DNA from: Robertkochia aurantiaca
GTDB taxonomy: Bacteria; Bacteroidota; Bacteroidia; Flavobacteriales; Flavobacteriaceae
Assembly (NCBI RefSeq): GCF_020166495.1
Contig: NZ_JAINZS010000003.1
Location: 1-64,000 of the forward strand
Reading direction: 5' to 3'
Length of the DNA: 64,000 nt
Shown: piece by piece, positions 29,510 through 39,516 of the stretch
How the letters are laid out: every line of letters begins with the position of its first letter
How positions within the stretch are numbered: position 1 is the stretch's first letter
Translations under genes and position numbers: made by a program
The notes under the pieces: model-generated
Told to the model about the DNA's origin: nothing
Databases searched by the model: none
What the model saw: only the letters and a program-made list of their open reading frames with translations

Positions 29510-30184
29510 CTAGTTTACATTAAGCGGAGATTTCAGCAACCGAATTTCCTGTCTTGAAAAATCTATCATTCCCGCCTCCCTCAATTCATTCATAAGGGTG
29601 TTCAAAGTCTGACGGGAAGTTCCTATCAGTGAGGCGATATCTTTCTGGGTATAGGGATGCCTGATAAGGCGGATTCCATCATTTTCGTTTCCGTACTCTT
29701 TGAACAACTCGTCGATAAATTCCAATAAACGCGTTCTTGTATCTTTGAAAAGCAACAGCCTGAGTCTGCGCTCCAGCTTCCGGTAACGGTACCCGATAAA
29801 TTTATAGATCTTCAGACTGAAGCTTTCGTCATCTCTCATCATCTGCTGCAAAGATTCAACTGAAACACTGCAAATGCGGGTATTTTTGGTTACCGATTGC
29901 GCAAACTCGTTCCTGGCTTCTCCATCCAGCAACGCCTTTTCCCCAAAAATTTCACCTCGGGTAAGTATGGCTTTCACGATCTCTTCTCCCTCCTCGGTAT
30001 AATACCCGATCCTGATCTTGCCGCTTTCAACAAGATAAACCGTTCTGGCGAGATCCTTTTCAAAATAGATATAGTCGTTCTTCGAACAATCAATCATCTT
30101 GTGGCATTCACGAAAAGCGGTGTATTTATGCGGACATAGAATCTGGAAGAGGTCTACTTCCTGAAAAAACCACAGAGCACTCAT
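29510..30184 (-). CDS. Crp/Fnr-family transcription regulator
   Basis: 224 residues: N-terminal cyclic-nucleotide-binding fold (YLVESGKIRIGYYTEEGEE, GEIFGEKALLDGEARNEFAQSV) and a C-terminal HTH_Crp (YTQKDIASLIGTSRQTLNTLMNELREAG). The four-cysteine iron-sulfur motif of Fnr is not present; there are only scattered cysteines (Cys 16, 28, 33). The effector is unknown. It stands between the aconitase gene and the duplicated-domain lipoprotein. Confidence 0.9.
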   Translation of the reverse strand: MSALWFFQEVDLFQILCPHKYTAFRECHKMIDCSKNDYIYFEKDLARTVYLVESGKIRIGYYTEEGEEIVKAILTRGEIFGEKALLDGEARNEFAQSVTKNTRICSVSVESLQQMMRDDESFSLKIYKFIGYRYRKLERRLRLLLFKDTRTRLLEFIDELFKEYGNENDGIRLIRHPYTQKDIASLIGTSRQTLNTLMNELREAGMIDFSRQEIRLLKSPLNVN

Positions 30185-30244
30185 TTGGAAGAATTTTTGG
30201 TTGATCGATCAGGCATTTGGTCGCGATCTGCTCCTGGCACTTAC

Positions 30245-30273
30245 AAAAAAACTCCCGCTATTGCGGGAGTTTT
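30245..30273 (-). terminator. Terminator of the aconitase gene
   Basis: AAACTCCCGC-tatt-GCGGGAGTTT hairpin with A/T runs on both sides, about 30 nt past the acn stop. Confidence 0.9.
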
Positions 30274-30303
30274 TGATATATATTCAACTGACTATGAGAT
30301 AGA

Positions 30304-32574
30304 TCAGGCGTTCTGTCTCTTGATCAGGTTCAGGGCAGAACCGGCCTTAAACCAGGCTATCTGACCTTCATTGTAGGAATGATTTACCTTGATGGTATCT
30401 TTGCTTCCGTCTGCATGAACCAATTCGATGGTCAATGGTTTATCAGGAGCAAATGACTCCAGGTCAACGAAGTTAAAAGTATCATCTTCCTGAATCTTGT
30501 CATAATCTGCCTCATTGGCGAATGTTAACGCGAGCATTCCCTGCTTCTTCAGGTTGGTCTCGTGAATACGTGCAAAAGATTTAACCAGCACAGCCTTCAC
30601 ACCCAGGTGTCGGGGCTGCATTGCTGCATGCTCCCTTGAAGAACCTTCACCGTAATTATGGTCACCCACAACTACCGTAGGAATACCTTTGGCTTTATAC
30701 TCCCTTTGAACATCCGGCACACCTCCGTATTCACCTGTAAGCTGGCTCTTTACGAAGTTGGTCTTCTGATTAAATGCATTTACAGCACCGATCAGGGTAT
30801 TGTTGGCAATATTATCGAGGTGACCTCTGAATCTCAGCCACGGACCAGCCATTGAAATGTGGTCAGTTGTACACTTACCATCAGCTTTGATCAGCAGCTT
30901 TGCCCCTGTAATGTTCTTACCATCCCATGGCTCAAAAGGTTCGAGCAATTGCAAACGCTCTGAATCTTCAGCTACGATTACATCTACCCCACTACCGTCT
31001 TTGGCCGGAGCAACATAGCCGGCATCTTCAACGGCAAATCCTTCCGGTGGTAATTCATAACCTCTTGGTTCGTCAAGCATCACTTCTTCTCCGTCTTCGT
31101 TGATCAGCTTATCTGTAAGCGGATTGAAATCAAGTCGTCCGGCAATGGCAATAGCCGTAACCAGTTCAGGAGATCCCACGAACGCCAGGGTATTCGGGTT
31201 ACCGTCTGCACGCTTGGCGAAATTTCGGTTAAAAGAGTGTACGATAGTATTTCGGTCCTGCTCTTTGGCATCACCTCCGTAACGATCCCACATTCCTATA
31301 CACGGTCCGCACGCGTTAGCGAAAACAGTAGCCCCGATATTATTGAAGGTATCGATAAACCCATCACGCTCTATGGTAAAGCGAACCTGCTCAGACCCCG
31401 GAGTGATGGTGAAATTTGATTTTGTCTTTAACTTCTTGTCTGCAACCTGTTGTGCCAGTGATGCAGCACGCGAGATATCTTCGTACGAGGAGTTCGTACA
31501 TGAACCGATCAGTCCGTACTCAACTTTCAGCGGCCAGTCGTTTTCTTTGGCAGCCTCTCCCATTTTCGAGATCGGGGTAGCCAGGTCTGGCGTAAAAGGT
31601 CCGTTCAGGTGAGGCTCCAGCTCTGAAAGATTGATCTCGATTACCTCATCGAAATATTGCTTCGGATTCGCATACACCTCAGGATCTGCTGTAAGATATT
31701 CTTTTACTTCATTAGCTGCGTCAGCCACATCTGCACGGTCGGTGGCTCTCAGATAACGATCCATCGATTCGTCGTAACCAAAAGTAGAAGTGGTAGCTCC
31801 CACTTCTGCTCCCATATTACAGATCGTTCCTTTACCGGTACATGACATAGATCGGGCACCTTCACCAAAGTATTCAATAATAGCTCCGGTTCCACCTTTT
31901 ACGGTAAGAATACCGGCCACTTTCAGAATCACATCTTTAGGAGCGGTCCATCCCGATAGCTTTCCGGTAAGTTTCACACCGATAAGCTTAGGAAACTTAA
32001 GTTCCCAGGGCATTCCGGCCATCACATCAACCGCATCAGCACCACCTACACCGATAGCAACCATTCCAAGTCCTCCTGCATTTACCGTATGAGAGTCGGT
32101 ACCGATCATCATTCCTCCCGGGAAGGCATAATTCTCGAGTACTACCTGGTGAATAATTCCTGCTCCGGGCTTCCAGAATCCTATGCCATATTTGTTTGAT
32201 ACTGATTCCAAAAAGTCGAATACCTCATTACTGGTTTCATTAGCACGCTTCAGATCGGCATCAGCACCGACTTTAGCCTGAATGAGGTGATCACAATGTA
32301 CTGTAGTTGGTACAGCTACCTTTGGTTTCCCGGCATGCATGAACTGCAGCAGTGCCATCTGAGCGGTAGCATCCTGACACGCGATACGGTCAGGCGTGAA
32401 TTCAACGTAGTCTTTACCCCTGGTATAAGCTTCTGTAGGCATACCATCCCACAAATGCGAATACAATATTTTTTCGGATAAAGTCAAAGGCTTTCCAGTA
32501 AGCTCACGTGCCTTGTCAACACGTTCGGCCATACGGGAATACACCCCTTTTATCATATCAATATCAAAAGCCAT
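30304..32574 (-). CDS. acn: Aconitate hydratase, mitochondrial type
   Basis: Converts citrate to isocitrate in the TCA cycle using a [4Fe-4S] cluster. The 756 residues follow the mitochondrial aconitase layout, distinct from bacterial AcnA and Acn[22 protein letters not shown] and the cluster cysteines in [11 protein letters not shown] and [12 protein letters not shown] are intact. The swivel domain has [17 protein letters not shown] and [10 protein letters not shown]. The size and the DSHT motif fit the family. Confidence 0.96.
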   Translation of the reverse strand: MAFDIDMIKGVYSRMAERVDKARELTGKPLTLSEKILYSHLWDGMPTEAYTRGKDYVEFTPDRIACQDATAQMALLQFMHAGKPKVAVPTTVHCDHLIQAKVGADADLKRANETSNEVFDFLESVSNKYGIGFWKPGAGIIHQVVLENYAFPGGMMIGTDSHTVNAGGLGMVAIGVGGADAVDVMAGMPWELKFPKLIGVKLTGKLSGWTAPKDVILKVAGILTVKGGTGAIIEYFGEGARSMSCTGKGTICNMGAEVGATTSTFGYDESMDRYLRATDRADVADAANEVKEYLTADPEVYANPKQYFDEVIEINLSELEPHLNGPFTPDLATPISKMGEAAKENDWPLKVEYGLIGSCTNSSYEDISRAASLAQQVADKKLKTKSNFTITPGSEQVRFTIERDGFIDTFNNIGATVFANACGPCIGMWDRYGGDAKEQDRNTIVHSFNRNFAKRADGNPNTLAFVGSPELVTAIAIAGRLDFNPLTDKLINEDGEEVMLDEPRGYELPPEGFAVEDAGYVAPAKDGSGVDVIVAEDSERLQLLEPFEPWDGKNITGAKLLIKADGKCTTDHISMAGPWLRFRGHLDNIANNTLIGAVNAFNQKTNFVKSQLTGEYGGVPDVQREYKAKGIPTVVVGDHNYGEGSSREHAAMQPRHLGVKAVLVKSFARIHETNLKKQGMLALTFANEADYDKIQEDDTFNFVDLESFAPDKPLTIELVHADGSKDTIKVNHSYNEGQIAWFKAGSALNLIKRQNA

Positions 32575-32793
32575 ATTAACTGTTTATTAGATTTTTTTAG
32601 AAGTCCTGCGAAAATACGAAAATCCAAACAGTTATTAAAGTTTTTGACAAAACAATGGGTATGGACCGGATTATTGAAAAGAAAGAAAAATCAGGCAATA
32701 TAAATTAGCAATTCAGCAAAACTGAACAGATAATATTTATAAAAACATCAATTATTATACCCGGGATCTATTTTTCAGAAAGTGAACTGAGCG

Positions 32794-33747
32794 TCAGAAA
32801 AGATCCTCGACCAGCTGATCGACCGTCACTCCTTCTGCTTCAGCCTTGTAGTTCTTAATGACCCGGTGTCTGAGAACTCCCTTGGCCACCTGCTGCACAT
32901 CTTCATTATCGGGTGAGTACTTTCCGCGAACCAGTGCATTAGCCTTGGCTGCCAGTATCAGATTCTGTGAAGCTCTCGGTCCTGCGCCCCAATCCACGTA
33001 ATTATTGATCGTATCGGTAGCCATCTCAGTGCCGGGCCGTGTTTTGGCCACCAGAGATACTGCATAATTCACCACATTGTCGGCTACGGGCACCCTTCTT
33101 ACCAGGTGTTGTATGCTTACTATCTCATCGGCTGTGAAAAGCGGCGACACCTTGTTTTCTATATCATCGGTAGTGGCTTTCACCACAGCCACTTCCTCTT
33201 CAAAGCTCGGATAACTCAGTTCGATAGCAAACATGAACCGGTCAAGCTGAGCTTCGGGTAACGGGTAGGTTCCCTCCTGCTCGATAGGGTTCTGTGTAGC
33301 CAGTACGAAATAGGGAAGGCTCAACCTGTAGTGCTGACCTGCTACGGTCACGGCACGCTCCTGCATGGCCTCCAGCAAAGCAGCCTGGGTTTTGGGAGGC
33401 GTACGGTTGATCTCATCTGCCAGGATGATATTTGAAAAGACCGGCCCCTTGATAAATTTAAAATTACGGTTCTGATCCAGGATCTCACTACCCAATATAT
33501 CAGAAGGCATCAGGTCAGGGGTGAACTGAATGCGTTTAAAGTCAAGACCCAGCGCCTGAGCGATGGTATTCACCATAAGGGTCTTGGCCAGGCCGGGCAC
33601 ACCTATGAGAAGGGAATGCCCGCCTGAATAAATAGAAAGCAGGATCTGGTCTATGACCCGATCCTGCCCAATAATTACTTTTGCGATTTCTTTTTTTAGC
33701 GCCTGATGTTTTTCAACCAGATTTTTTACTGCAGCTACATCTGACAT
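32794..33747 (-). CDS. MoxR-family AAA ATPase
   Basis: 317 residues, AAA_3 type: Walker A IGVPGLAKTLMV, Walker B IILADEINRTPP, sensor 1 VLATQNPIEQEGTYPLPEAQ, arginine-finger AQLDRFMF. MoxR proteins help metal insertion or assembly, usually with DUF58 and VWA proteins; neither is adjacent here (nothing follows before acn). It lies 6 nt after the surA gene, so it is the last gene of the SurA group. Confidence 0.92.
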   Translation of the reverse strand: MSDVAAVKNLVEKHQALKKEIAKVIIGQDRVIDQILLSIYSGGHSLLIGVPGLAKTLMVNTIAQALGLDFKRIQFTPDLMPSDILGSEILDQNRNFKFIKGPVFSNIILADEINRTPPKTQAALLEAMQERAVTVAGQHYRLSLPYFVLATQNPIEQEGTYPLPEAQLDRFMFAIELSYPSFEEEVAVVKATTDDIENKVSPLFTADEIVSIQHLVRRVPVADNVVNYAVSLVAKTRPGTEMATDTINNYVDWGAGPRASQNLILAAKANALVRGKYSPDNEDVQQVAKGVLRHRVIKNYKAEAEGVTVDQLVEDLF

Positions 33748-33753
33748 TAAGTC

Positions 33754-35208
33754 CTATTTTTTAAGCCAGTTGTTTTTAAAGTCACAATCCCGGCTGTCTG
33801 AATTTACGCTAATATAAGTATCTTTTATGTTTTCGTCCATCCATTTGGCTATTTCCCTGAACTGCTTTTCTTTCAAAGCAAGTTCTTTGATCTTCACATA
33901 ATCCTGAACATAGTCTGCCTGGTGGGCATCGTAGCGGTTGTTCACCTTGATAAGCTTGTACACCACTCCGGTACGCGTCTCTTCAACCAGAGGCTGAGAT
34001 ATCTCATCACCTTTCAGGTTCGATACCTGGCTGTAAAGTACAGGGTCCATTTTAGTCAATTCAAAACGGGTGTCCATATTATCAGGATTTCTCAGCACCC
34101 CTCCGTCGAAACGGGTTTCTTTCTGGTCAGAAAAATTACGGGCTGCCTGTGAAAATGTAAACTCACCTTCAATCACCTTGGTGCGAATACTGTCAAGTTC
34201 AGCTTTTGCTTCATTCAGAGATTCCTGAGAGATCTCGGGGCGCAACAAAATGTGACGCACGTCACGCTCTTGTCCGCGTATACGTTCTACAGTTAGAATA
34301 TGATATCCGAATTCTGATTTAAAGGGTTTGGAAACTTCTCCCTCCTTCAGGGAAAAAGCTACATCTTTAAATTCCTGTACAAAGTTTGAATTCTTGTTGA
34401 TAGAATAAACACCATTGTTCTGGTTTTTACCCGGGTCTTCTGAATACAATGTCTGCTTGATGGCAAAACTTGAACCGTTCTCAATGATATCACTTCTGTA
34501 GGCATTCAGCTTATCGATGGTCTTTTGAATCTCCTCTTCGGTAGGCTTGGGCTCCTTTACGATCTGTGCGATCTCAACCTCATCACCGAAATAGGGTTTT
34601 TCTTCATCATCCAGCTTGTTGTACCACTGGCGCACTTCCTCAGGGGTGATCTCTACTGCCTCAACGATCTTGGCCTGCATACGCTCAGCCAGCATACGCT
34701 CTTTAATGATCTCATTGAGCTCTTCCCGGAATTCCTTCTCGTCATCCTTCTTGTAATATTGGAGAAGCTTTTCCATAGATCCTACCTGATTAACCAGGAA
34801 AGCGATCTGCCTCTCTACATATGATGTCACTTCGGCATCGGCCACCTCCACACTATCCTGAATGGCCATGTGTGCATACAGTTTGTCTTCCATCAATTTA
34901 CCCAATAACTGGCAACGCGATATATTCGCGGTTGATACTCCCTGGGTCTTCAGGTCGATGAACTGCTTATCGATATCAGATTCGAGTATGACATAATCTC
35001 CTACTACCGCAGCGACCCCGTCTACTTTGATCTTCTTAAAGGTGCCGGCAGAATCGGCCTTTTGCACCTTCTCAGCCATGCTGTCTTCAGACATCAGCGT
35101 ATCGGGTGTATTCTCAGCAGAGCTGAGCATGGCAGTTTCCTGTTGGGCATGTACAAGCCCCGCCGTCATCATTAAAATCGTGGTTAAAGCGTAAAAAAAT
35201 CTCTTCAT
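33754..35208 (-). CDS. SurA-type periplasmic prolyl isomerase
   Basis: Chaperone for outer-membrane proteins. 484 residues: signal peptide (FYALTTILMMTAGLVHAQ), N-terminal SurA helical core (about 70-190, KVDGVAAVVGDYVILESDID), and two parvulin domains, the first about 200-315 (NNGVYSI, FVQEFKDVAFSLKEGEVSKPF) and the second about 318-430 (RDVRHILLRPEISQESL). A SurA-like lipoprotein precedes it and a MoxR ATPase follows. Confidence 0.92.
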   Translation of the reverse strand: MKRFFYALTTILMMTAGLVHAQQETAMLSSAENTPDTLMSEDSMAEKVQKADSAGTFKKIKVDGVAAVVGDYVILESDIDKQFIDLKTQGVSTANISRCQLLGKLMEDKLYAHMAIQDSVEVADAEVTSYVERQIAFLVNQVGSMEKLLQYYKKDDEKEFREELNEIIKERMLAERMQAKIVEAVEITPEEVRQWYNKLDDEEKPYFGDEVEIAQIVKEPKPTEEEIQKTIDKLNAYRSDIIENGSSFAIKQTLYSEDPGKNQNNGVYSINKNSNFVQEFKDVAFSLKEGEVSKPFKSEFGYHILTVERIRGQERDVRHILLRPEISQESLNEAKAELDSIRTKVIEGEFTFSQAARNFSDQKETRFDGGVLRNPDNMDTRFELTKMDPVLYSQVSNLKGDEISQPLVEETRTGVVYKLIKVNNRYDAHQADYVQDYVKIKELALKEKQFREIAKWMDENIKDTYISVNSDSRDCDFKNNWLKK

Positions 35209-35258
35209 TAAGCTCTGTTGTTTTTATTTAGCTGCATTGCTGCAATAACTATTCCTTT

Positions 35259-36131
35259 CTATTTTTTTGGATCATAAACCTGGAAATCATTATTCCGGGT
35301 TGCTTCGTCGAGCAATTCCTTCTCAAGGGTTCTCAGGAATTCCAACTTCCTCTTATTGAGAATGATCTTTCTTACCGTCGGTTCAACATACGACAAGGGA
35401 GCTGTATTATTCCTGCTAAGCACTTCATTAACAGCGACCAAATATACCCCTAAAGAATCGGATAGCTCAAAAAATTGTGATTTTTTTAAATACTCATCCT
35501 TGTTATCGGTATTGATCACGGGGATCTTTTGTATCACTTCAGAGGTGCGTACCCAGACCGAGTCGTTAAAGGAATAAAACTTGAATTTAAGAGCCATTTC
35601 CCGCAAAGCCTCCTGGTCTTCAGGTGAAAAATTCCTGAATCGCTCCCTTACGGTCTGCAGGTTCGTAAAGTCAGGACTCACACTGAGATAGCGAAGTTTC
35701 ACCAGATCTTCATTCAGCTTGAAGTTCTCTTTGTTCTCTTCGTAAAAACGCTCAAGCTCTTCCTGTGCGATGGCGGTATCCATCGACCGGGCCACCAGCG
35801 CCTCCTTATAAGCATTTATATAAAGGTCTGCACGGTACTGAGCCACCAGCTCTTCGAATTGCTGTTGTTTGTTTTCAGAGAGATTGATCCTGGCCCGATC
35901 CAGCAACAATTGCTTGCGTGCCCAGTCGTTGATATAATTGTTTACCAGTACGGCACTGTCACCACTGCTTATCCCTCCATTCAACAATTTATCGATCTCT
36001 TCTTTTACGAGATAATTCTCGCCTACCCTTGCTACCGGGTCTTTTATTTCCTGCTGATTAAAGTAACTGCAAGAGCTAAAAGAAATTACAATCAGTAAGC
36101 ATATAAGGAATTTAAAAGATCGCATTCTCAT
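35259..36131 (-). CDS. SurA-like lipoprotein, PPIase domain not evident
   Basis: 290 residues with lipobox signal LICLLIVISFSSCSYF. The mature protein opens like SurA (DPVARVGENYLVKEEIDKLL) and has a helical chaperone core, but I do not see the canonical parvulin HILL/GGxLG signatures later, so it may be a chaperone without isomerase activity. Its start is chosen at the ATG at 36131, which begins the signal; 36125 is also possible. First gene of the group with surA (51 nt) and moxR. Confidence 0.8.
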   Translation of the reverse strand: MRMRSFKFLICLLIVISFSSCSYFNQQEIKDPVARVGENYLVKEEIDKLLNGGISSGDSAVLVNNYINDWARKQLLLDRARINLSENKQQQFEELVAQYRADLYINAYKEALVARSMDTAIAQEELERFYEENKENFKLNEDLVKLRYLSVSPDFTNLQTVRERFRNFSPEDQEALREMALKFKFYSFNDSVWVRTSEVIQKIPVINTDNKDEYLKKSQFFELSDSLGVYLVAVNEVLSRNNTAPLSYVEPTVRKIILNKRKLEFLRTLEKELLDEATRNNDFQVYDPKK

Positions 36132-36282
36132 TACGTATGGTATCATCATAATCCTGGCCTTACCGGCATTCGGGCAAAAATAACAAATAAGAGCATATTT
36201 TCAAGCCAACAACCGTTAAAGGCAATAACGAACAATCGCTGTTTATATTTTTCGTAAATTCTGCATTAACAAACAGATACTT

Positions 36283-36741
36283 ATGAAGTATACAGCAGAG
36301 GTGATCATCAGGGCTCCACGGGCAGAAGTGATCGAAAAACTTGACAACACAGACAACCTGAAACACTGGCAGCCCGGCTTCAAAAAGTACACCCTCCTAT
36401 CGGGAAAGCCGGGAGAAACCGGGGCCGAAGCCATGATCGAACTCAAAATGGGCGGGAAGGATATGAAAATGAAGGAAACCATCATCTATAAGAATCTGCC
36501 GGAAGCGATTCACGCAACCTACGAGACCAATGATGTTATCAATACACAGGAGAACTTCTTTAAGGAGATCGACAAGGAAACAACCCACTGGCTTGCTGTG
36601 AATGAATTCAGGTTTAATTCCCTGCTGATGAAATTGGTCGGGTTTCTTTTCCCGGGAAGCTTTAAAAAGCAAAGCCTTTCATTTATGACTCACTTCAAGG
36701 ATTTTGTGGAGAAGGGACATTCCCTTGCTGATAAGACATAA
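36283..36741 (+). CDS. SRPBCC-family (START-like) protein
   Basis: 152 residues with the polyketide-cyclase/START fold pattern: YTAEVIIRAPRAEVIEKLD at the N terminus, the W-containing HWQPGFKKYTLLSG, repeated beta strands, and a C-terminal helix (KQSLSFMTHFKDFVEKG). Proteins of this fold bind small hydrophobic ligands; the ligand here is unknown. Monocistronic and convergent with the fasciclin gene. Confidence 0.87.
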   Translation: MKYTAEVIIRAPRAEVIEKLDNTDNLKHWQPGFKKYTLLSGKPGETGAEAMIELKMGGKDMKMKETIIYKNLPEAIHATYETNDVINTQENFFKEIDKETTHWLAVNEFRFNSLLMKLVGFLFPGSFKKQSLSFMTHFKDFVEKGHSLADKT

Positions 36742-36766
36742 AAAAACACCGCGAAAGCGGTGTTTT
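36740..36766. terminator. Bidirectional terminator
   Basis: AAAACACCGC-gaaa-GCGGTGTTTT hairpin between the convergent SRPBCC and fasciclin genes. Confidence 0.92.
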
Positions 36767-36789
36767 TGCATTTATTGATTTTTGTGTGA

Positions 36790-37347
36790 TTATGGCATTA
36801 CCACCTGATCAATAGCATGTATTACCCCGTTAGAAGCATCAACATCGGTCATGATCACCGTTGAACTGTTCCCGTTAGCATCGGTAAGAATAACATTTCC
36901 GTTTTCGATTGAAGCGGTAAGCTGATCTCCCTGAACAGTGGTTATGGTAAATTTCCCATTATTGCTGTTTATTGCATCCAGGACGTCGCTGGCCATGAAT
37001 TCTCCTGATACCACGTGGTAGGTAAGAATAGAAGTCAATTTATCTTTATTCTCCGGTTTTACCAGATCGTCCAGCGTTCCAGCAGGTAATTTGTTAAAAG
37101 CATCATTGGTCGGCGCAAATACCGTAAAAGGTCCCTCACTGTTAAGCGTTTCAACAAGGCCGGCAGCCTTTACTGCGGTAACCAACGTACTGAAGTTGTC
37201 ATTACCTGCGGCCACTCCGACAATAGTGGGTTCCTGAATTGATTCAACATTTTCTGAAATGTTGTCATTTTTCTGGCTTTCGAAGGCATAGATACCGAGT
37301 ACCAGCACTGCCAAAGCAGTAAATTTGAATAGATTCTTGATTTTCAT
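36790..37347 (-). CDS. Fasciclin-domain (FAS1) protein
   Basis: 185 residues: N-terminal hydrophobic export segment (FKFTALAVLVLGIYAF) without a lipobox, then one complete FAS1 domain (about 45-185) with FSTLVTAVKAAGLVETL, PFTVFAPTNDAFNKLP, LTYHVVSGEF and the end GVIHAIDQVVMP. FAS1 domains mediate adhesion. In flavobacteria such genes often accompany carotenoid or photolyase genes. Here a 28-bp repeat (37404-37431) like the crtI operator lies upstream, suggesting shared control. Confidence 0.92.
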   Translation of the reverse strand: MKIKNLFKFTALAVLVLGIYAFESQKNDNISENVESIQEPTIVGVAAGNDNFSTLVTAVKAAGLVETLNSEGPFTVFAPTNDAFNKLPAGTLDDLVKPENKDKLTSILTYHVVSGEFMASDVLDAINSNNGKFTITTVQGDQLTASIENGNVILTDANGNSSTVIMTDVDASNGVIHAIDQVVMP

Positions 37348-37403
37348 AGTTTTTTAATTTTAAATAAATGTATGAAAATCAATCTGTTAAAAATTATTAT
37401 TTT

Positions 37404-37431
37404 GTTTAAACTTTAGTTAAAAAAACTAAAC
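37404..37431 (-). promoter_or_regulatory. Candidate CarH-type operator upstream of the fasciclin gene
   Basis: 28-bp inverted repeat with outer arms GTTTA/TAAAC spaced exactly as in the crtI site; on both strands the arms are preceded by TTT. It begins 57 nt before the ATG on the coding strand. Confidence 0.5.
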
Positions 37432-37448
37432 AAAAATAATCAAGTCAT

Positions 37449-37474
37449 TAAAAAAGCCCCAGGTCGGGGCTTTG
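37449..37474 (-). terminator. Terminator of guaB
   Basis: AAAGCCCC-aggtc-GGGGCTTT hairpin; on the reverse strand five or more T follow. 17 nt past the guaB stop. Confidence 0.85.
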
Positions 37475-37490
37475 TATCTATTTCAAATAA

Positions 37491-38963
37491 TTATCGGCTA
37501 TAGTTCGGAGCTTCCTTGGTAATGGTCACATCGTGCGGATGACTTTCGTGGATTCCGCTCGAAGTGATCTTCACGAACCGGCCGTTCTCTTTCAGGTCAG
37601 CGATATCTTTTGCTCCGCAGTATCCCATCCCGGCCCGGAGACCTCCGATGAACTGGTGCATACTTTCATAAAGCTCTCCTTTGTACGGCACTCTTCCTAC
37701 GATCCCTTCCGGAACCAGCTTTTTAATATCATCTTCCACATCCTGGAAATATCTGTCTTTGCTTCCTTTCTTCATTGCTTCTACAGATCCCATTCCGCGG
37801 TAAGATTTATATTTTCTACCGTCATATATTATAGTCTCACCGGGAGATTCTTTGGTACCCGCCAGAAGGGAGCCCAGCATGACCGTATCGGCCCCCGCTG
37901 CAATAGCCTTAGGGATATCACCGGTATACCTGATCCCGCCATCGGCGATGACCGGCACCCCGGATCCTTTAATAGCTGCCGCTACCTCCAACACCGCAGA
38001 GAATTGCGGAAATCCTACTCCGGCAACGACCCTTGTGGTACAGATGGAGCCCGGACCAATACCCACCTTAACGGCGTCTGCTCCGTTTTCAACCAGGTAT
38101 TTCGCGGCTTCTGCGGTAGCGATATTACCCACTACCACTTCCAGTTCCGGAAAAGCCTTTTTTACTTCCTTAAGTACCCTTACCACTCCCTGGGTATGAC
38201 CGTGAGCTGTATCGATGATCACAGCATCTACGCCGGCCTTTACCAACGCCTCGGCACGCTCAACCGCATCTCCGGTAACTCCCAGCGCTGCAGCAACCCG
38301 AAGTCTTCCGTAAGAATCTTTATTAGCGATAGGCTTCTGAGTAAGTTTGGTTATGTCACGGAAGGTAATAAGTCCGATCAATTTATTATGATCATCTACC
38401 ACGGGTAGTTTTTCGATCTTATTCTCCTGAAGTATGTCTTCGGCATCTGCCAGAGAGGTACCCTCTGCTGCGGTCACCAGGTTTTCGCTGGTCATGACTT
38501 CTGAAATCGATCTGGCGTCATTCTTTTCGAATCGCAGATCTCTGTTGGTAACGATTCCCTTGAGATAGCCCTTCTCGTCAACGATCGGGATCCCGCCGAT
38601 ACTGTGCTCACGCATATTGTTCTTGGCATCGATCACTTTGGCCGTTAACGGCAGGGTAACCGGATCGATGATCATGCCGCTTTCAGCACGCTTCACCTTT
38701 CTTACCTGCAGGGCCTGCTCTTCAATAGTCATATTCTTATGAAGTACGCCTATACCACCTTCACGCGCCATGGCTATAGCCATACTGCTTTCGGTAACGG
38801 TATCCATAGCAGCTGATACTATAGGAACGTTGATCGTGATGTTACGGGTAAATTTTGTTTGGATATTCACTTCTCTGGGAAGTACTTCCGAATAGTTCGG
38901 AACCAAGAGCACATCGTCGTAAGTAAGACCTTCGCCGATGATTTTTCCTTCGTGAGCTTTCAT
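37491..38963 (-). CDS. guaB: Inosine-5'-monophosphate dehydrogenase
   Basis: Oxidises IMP to XMP, the committed step to GMP. 490 residues with the (beta/alpha)8 barrel interrupted by two CBS domains (about 95-210). The catalytic loop [15 protein letters not shown] holds the active-site Cys, and the flap [10 protein letters not shown] and NAD site [13 protein letters not shown] are intact. Normal length. Confidence 0.98.
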   Translation of the reverse strand: MKAHEGKIIGEGLTYDDVLLVPNYSEVLPREVNIQTKFTRNITINVPIVSAAMDTVTESSMAIAMAREGGIGVLHKNMTIEEQALQVRKVKRAESGMIIDPVTLPLTAKVIDAKNNMREHSIGGIPIVDEKGYLKGIVTNRDLRFEKNDARSISEVMTSENLVTAAEGTSLADAEDILQENKIEKLPVVDDHNKLIGLITFRDITKLTQKPIANKDSYGRLRVAAALGVTGDAVERAEALVKAGVDAVIIDTAHGHTQGVVRVLKEVKKAFPELEVVVGNIATAEAAKYLVENGADAVKVGIGPGSICTTRVVAGVGFPQFSAVLEVAAAIKGSGVPVIADGGIRYTGDIPKAIAAGADTVMLGSLLAGTKESPGETIIYDGRKYKSYRGMGSVEAMKKGSKDRYFQDVEDDIKKLVPEGIVGRVPYKGELYESMHQFIGGLRAGMGYCGAKDIADLKENGRFVKITSSGIHESHPHDVTITKEAPNYSR

Positions 38964-38989
38964 ACTGCAACTTCTAATTTAGTTGCACG

Positions 38990-38997
38990 CAAATATA
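38990..38997 (-). promoter_or_regulatory. -7 box of guaB
   Basis: TATATTTG on the reverse strand, 27 nt before the ATG; no clear -33 TTG. Confidence 0.5.
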
Positions 38998-39235
38998 ATG
39001 CATTTTAGTCAGTTATAATTCCTTCCCTCCATATTTAAACAAACCTTAACCACAAAAGGTATGACCTGATGATTCTGCAGGAATTCGACCTTTTTGATCA
39101 GGTAATGGCAACTTTCTCTTTCAGGGCTTTAAAACCTGATAATTATTTAGAAACAATCCAATTATAAATTACTGATTTTTAACACTTTATAACAATTATC
39201 AACTGGCATGTTTGTGTAAATTAAAGAAAAAAATC

Positions 39236-39481
39236 ATGGCAATACGACTGGCAAATAATTGTACGAACTGCGTAAACTTCAAAGATGACAACATGTGTGC
39301 TCAGCATCATATCCCTGTGAGCGCGAGACACACCTGCGACAGTTTTACCATGCGCGCTGACATCAAGAACATCATGCAATGCTCTACCTGCTCGCGTTAC
39401 GGAAAATCGGACTGCACCCACCCAAAACAGGCTTCACCTGAAATGCTTTGTTCAGACTGGGCTCCGGAAGCAGTGGCGTAG
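39236..39481 (+). CDS. Small protein with two four-cysteine modules
   Basis: I do not recognise a family. 81 residues with eight cysteines in two parallel modules: Cys 9, 12, 21, 34 (C-x2-C-x8-C-x12-C, then DSF) and Cys 49, 52, 60, 72 (C-x2-C-x7-C-x11-C, then SDW). This is a duplicated metal-binding (zinc or iron) pattern. No signal peptide, so cytoplasmic. ATG at 39236 is preferred over 39212, because MAIRLANNCTNC begins right before the first module. It is short, but the spaced cysteines make a real gene likely. Single gene between guaB and the iron-uptake operon. Confidence 0.75.
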   Translation: MAIRLANNCTNCVNFKDDNMCAQHHIPVSARHTCDSFTMRADIKNIMQCSTCSRYGKSDCTHPKQASPEMLCSDWAPEAVA

Positions 39482-39516
39482 ATCCAGGGTATTTCACCCG
39501 ACTGATGAAGTAAGCC

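Noticed and set aside
37533-38408. Long antisense open frame (291 codons) inside guaB
   Set aside because: It mirrors guaB codon structure on the opposite strand, its protein is low in conserved motifs and rich in shadow-type residues, and guaB is unmistakable.
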